Assembly: GCF_049801055.1 (NCBI RefSeq)
Contig: NZ_JBNAGF010000008.1
Span: 62,001 to 126,000, forward strand
DNA length: 64,000 bases
From: JBNAGF01 sp049801055
Lineage (GTDB): Bacteria > Pseudomonadota > Alphaproteobacteria > Rhodobacterales > Rhodobacteraceae
Reading direction: 5' to 3'
The position numbers and the translations under genes are program-made. The notes under the pieces are model-generated. The model made no database searches and was not told the origin of the DNA. It worked only from the letters and a program-made list of their open reading frames with translations. The stretch's first letter is position 1; each line of letters begins with the position of its first letter. Of the stretch, positions 62,457 through 64,000 are shown piece by piece.

Positions 62457-63377
62457 TCAGGCCTTGGGATGGGTGCGGTTATAGACGTCCATCAGATGTG
62501 CCGTATCGACGGCTGTGTAAGCCTGTGTGGTTGAAAGGGACGCATGGCCCAGCAATTCCTGAATTGCGCGCAGGTCCCCGCCAGCGCCCAGCAAATGCGT
62601 CGCAAAACTATGGCGCATCGCGTGTGGTGTGGCAGAGGCCGGCAGCCCCAGTTGCATCCGGGCCCGCGCTACCGCGCCCTGTATCTGTCGCGGGTTCAGT
62701 GCGCGCCCGCGTACGCCCCGAAACAGCGCCTGTTCCGGTGTCATTTCGAACGGGCAAAGATCCAGGTAGTCATCGACAGCATCGCGGGCGGCCGGAATGA
62801 CCGGAACCACCCGTTCCTTGCCACCTTTTCCCAGAATGCGGAGGGTACCGGGCAGAGGGGCATTCCTGCCGGTCAAACCCAGCGCCTCGGATATTCGCAG
62901 GCCACAACCATATAGTAGCGTTACAACCGCTACATCCCGCGCCGCGACCCAGGGGGTTTCCGATTGCAGCTCTACCGTATCAAGCATCGCCCGGGCCGCG
63001 TCTTCGCTTAAGGGGCGGGGGAGCTTGCGTTCGAACTTTGGTGCACGGGTGGACAGCACGGTGGTTGGTTCGAACCCTTCGCGTTCCGCCAGCCAGCGAT
63101 AGAAGCTCTTGACTGCAGACAGTTTACGCGCCAGCGACCGCGCGCCGATACCACCCGATCGGCTGCGCGCCATCCAGGCACGCATATCCGCGACGGTGAT
63201 CTGCTCAAGAGCCCGCAATCCCTGCGGGCTGCCCTGATGCACCGTCATGAACGAGATGAATTCGATAACGTCGCCCTGATAGGCAGTAATCGTATTATGC
63301 GCCGCGTCCTCAAGTGCCCTTTGGTGCTGCAACCAGCGTTGCAGCGCGTCCTGGGCGGCTGGAGAGATCAGGCTCAC
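62457..63377 (-). CDS. xerC: Tyrosine recombinase XerC
   Basis: 306 residues. Catalytic residues appear at Arg 161 (GCGLRISE), Lys 185 (GKGGKERVV), His 252 and Arg 255 (TPHAMRHSF), His 278 (LGHASLSTTQ) and Tyr 287. The N-terminal SAM-like domain covers about 5-95. With XerD it resolves chromosome dimers at dif. It starts at a GTG overlapping the stop of the DUF484 gene (GTGA), a pairing common in proteobacteria. Confidence 0.95.
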   Translation of the reverse strand: MSLISPAAQDALQRWLQHQRALEDAAHNTITAYQGDVIEFISFMTVHQGSPQGLRALEQITVADMRAWMARSRSGGIGARSLARKLSAVKSFYRWLAEREGFEPTTVLSTRAPKFERKLPRPLSEDAARAMLDTVELQSETPWVAARDVAVVTLLYGCGLRISEALGLTGRNAPLPGTLRILGKGGKERVVPVIPAARDAVDDYLDLCPFEMTPEQALFRGVRGRALNPRQIQGAVARARMQLGLPASATPHAMRHSFATHLLGAGGDLRAIQELLGHASLSTTQAYTAVDTAHLMDVYNRTHPKA

Positions 63378-64000
63378 GCGAGCCAGTGGCGCATCGATCT
63401 TTCGAAGACGCCAGCGAAGAAGGTGAGCAGGTCCGTCCCTTGCTGCGGGGTGAACTGGTGCGGATCCTCTGACCCCATGAGAAACAGGCCGGGCAAACGT
63501 CCTTCTCCCAGATCGAGGCGAATGCAGGCTTCGGATCGGATCCAGTCGGCACGCTCTCCGAAAATCTGCTGATCTCCGCCATGGATCTGCCGCAGGGTGA
63601 CCTGCCGGATCGGGCCGCCTCGGTTCTGGGTGACATAAGTGTCAATGTACCCCGGTTCCACCACCCGCAACACCTGATCCAGCCGCTGCACGGCGGGGTT
63701 GGCTTTGTTTTGAACCGACTCCAGCATCAGCGCGGCCGCGTCGACCCGCAGGATCTCGGCGACTTCGCCCCCCAGATCTTCGAGGAAGGTTTCGAAATCA
63801 GTTGGGTCGAGCATTCTCAGGATCGCCCGGTGCACAAGGTTGGTCCCTGCGAGATTGTCATAGGCGGCGGCGATAACGCTGCGGTGCGTGTCTTCGAGCC
63901 GGTCCAGCCGGGCTTCGAGCCGCTCCATTGCTATTCCCCGCAGGTCTATGATGTTGCCGCCCATAGATTTTTCGTTCGCGGCGACGAGGGCGCGCATCAC
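63374..64000 (-). CDS. DUF484-family protein (N-terminus beyond window edge)
   Basis: 208 codons lie inside the window and the frame is open at the right edge, so about 20-30 N-terminal residues are probably missing; the GTG at the very edge is not taken as the start. MGGNIIDLRGIAMERLEARL, a segment near the visible N-terminus (core DLRGIAMERLEARL), a GAF-like middle and a C-terminal FFAGVFERSMRHWL fit DUF484. It overlaps xerC by four bases. Function is unknown; the family is conserved upstream of xerC. Confidence 0.88.
   Translation of the reverse strand: MMRALVAANEKSMGGNIIDLRGIAMERLEARLDRLEDTHRSVIAAAYDNLAGTNLVHRAILRMLDPTDFETFLEDLGGEVAEILRVDAAALMLESVQNKANPAVQRLDQVLRVVEPGYIDTYVTQNRGGPIRQVTLRQIHGGDQQIFGERADWIRSEACIRLDLGEGRLPGLFLMGSEDPHQFTPQQGTDLLTFFAGVFERSMRHWLA

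Noticed and set aside
1..64000. Mobile elements, CRISPR arrays, tRNA genes and attachment sites
   Set aside because: No transposase, integrase other than XerC, regular direct-repeat array or tRNA cloverleaf was seen.

Overview
The window looks like a chromosomal stretch of a marine alphaproteobacterium of the Rhodobacteraceae (Roseobacter group). Grounds: GC-rich coding sequence on both strands, many GTG/TTG starts with ATGA/GTGA overlaps, a phosphatidylcholine synthase, a TamA/TamB pair, a DUF484-XerC pair, YcjX/YcjF-like proteins and a glycine-riboswitch gcvTHP operon. No tRNA, rRNA, insertion sequence, prophage or CRISPR array was seen.

Layout. (1) 1-643: housekeeping end, partial rsfS then rlmH. 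(2) 809-35804: a large accessory locus that mixes a Wzx/Wzy-type exopolysaccharide system with nonribosomal peptide/polyketide genes. It starts with a C-A-PCP-TE NRPS (+), a Wzx flippase (-), a phosphotransferase-fold protein (+), a LysR (-) and an AraC regulator (+). A + strand polysaccharide group follows: ExoY-like sugar transferase, split BY-kinase-like ATPase, Wzc/GumC-like chain-length protein and a GT4 glycosyltransferase. A tightly packed - strand run from 32167 down to 15080 then encodes a type I PKS, a GT2, an unusual formyltransferase/monooxygenase NRPS, a phosphopantetheinyl transferase, two related SGNH proteins (one fused to a glycosidase-like domain) and another GT2. Upstream of the PKS lie a Wzy-like polymerase, a WecG/TagA glycosyltransferase and one more GT2. 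(3) 35838-41404: tamB and tamA. (4) 41572-48716: gap, two small exported proteins, the glycine riboswitch with gcvT-gcvH-gcvP, and a SHOCT lipoprotein. (5) 48810-64000: ordinary core metabolism and maintenance: hydroxyacid dehydrogenase, acyl-CoA dehydrogenase plus thioesterase, truA, ycjX/GNAT/ycjF, a VIT-family transporter, ileS, a DMT exporter, ogt, a Gre-like protein, pcs, xerC and DUF484.

How the accessory genes may work together. ExoY would load the first sugar on undecaprenyl phosphate, the GTs would extend it, Wzx would flip it, Wzy would polymerise it and the Wzc/CpsD pair would set chain length. The PKS-GT-NRPS-PPTase-SGNH-SGNH/GH-GT genes overlap or nearly touch and probably form one transcript of about 17 kb. 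The NRPS adenylation domain has a near-canonical glycine code and carries a luciferase-like monooxygenase between motifs A4 and A5, with an N-terminal formyltransferase. This suggests an N-formylated and/or alpha-oxidised glycine unit handed to a single PKS module that ends in a thioesterase. Because glycosyltransferases and SGNH hydrolases are in the same transcript, the product may be glycosylated or may decorate the polysaccharide. That link is inference. It is the most interesting candidate system in the window.
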